Shown here piece after piece: positions 16,570 through 16,574 of a stretch of 16,574 nucleotides of DNA (its first letter is position 1; every line of letters begins with the position of its first letter). The translations under genes and the position numbers were made by a program. The notes beneath the pieces are model-generated. The model made no database searches. It had not been told where the DNA came from and saw only the letters and a program-made list of their open reading frames with translations. This DNA is from an uncultured Veillonella sp. (lineage in GTDB: Bacteria; Bacillota; Negativicutes; Veillonellales; Veillonellaceae), in contig NZ_UQYC01000043.1 of assembly GCF_900545205.1 (NCBI RefSeq), positions 1 to 16,574 of the forward strand, in the 5' to 3' direction.

Positions 16570-16574
16570 TTTCT

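Overview
The window looks like chromosome from a diderm Firmicute of the Negativicutes, most likely Veillonella. This rests on low-GC coding sequence with AGGAGG-type ribosome sites, combined with an outer-membrane porin that carries an N-terminal SLH domain (OmpM type), a DcuA-type C4-dicarboxylate transporter and a biotin bioD-bioA pair. The genus is inferred from gene content; there is no rRNA or other marker gene here. I see no tRNA, rRNA, CRISPR array, transposase or prophage gene.

Layout. (1) 1-1331: a two-gene minus-strand unit, a self-inhibited class III Fic protein and a small membrane protein, between a promoter and a terminator. (2) 1392-4685: a zinc-uptake locus. znuA (minus) diverges from znuC-znuB (plus), and a Fur-family regulator, probably Zur, follows. 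The C-terminal tail of ZnuC contains a perfect hexanucleotide microsatellite encoding (Gln-Ala)9. (3) 4731-6103: dcuA, minus strand. (4) 6188-8654: bioD then bioA on the minus strand, behind a promoter that is followed by a BirA-like operator. (5) 8693-9007: an intergenic block of inverted and tandem repeats bounded by GGGGCCCC palindromes; part of it forms the terminator of a beta-carbonic anhydrase gene. (6) 9901-11755: plus-strand YeiH-family and LysE-family exporters with several palindromes around their promoters. (7) 11822-14236: minus-strand MFS transporter and LysR-type regulator, separated by a (CTACAA)10 microsatellite. (8) 14293-16392: minus-strand OmpM porin followed by a stand-alone ferric-reductase-like haem membrane protein, with a good Fur-box match upstream of the porin. 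(9) 16526-16569: two back-to-back hairpins of unknown role.

How it fits together. Metal homeostasis is the main theme: zinc import with its likely regulator, and a possibly iron-regulated porin and haem protein. The rest is anaerobic metabolism and transport (DcuA, carbonic anhydrase, exporters) plus the last-but-one steps of biotin synthesis; bioF and bioB are not in this window. I found no complete new multi-gene system. The least explained features are the structured bioD/carbonic-anhydrase intergenic element, the two hexanucleotide repeat tracts, and the Fic/membrane-protein pair.
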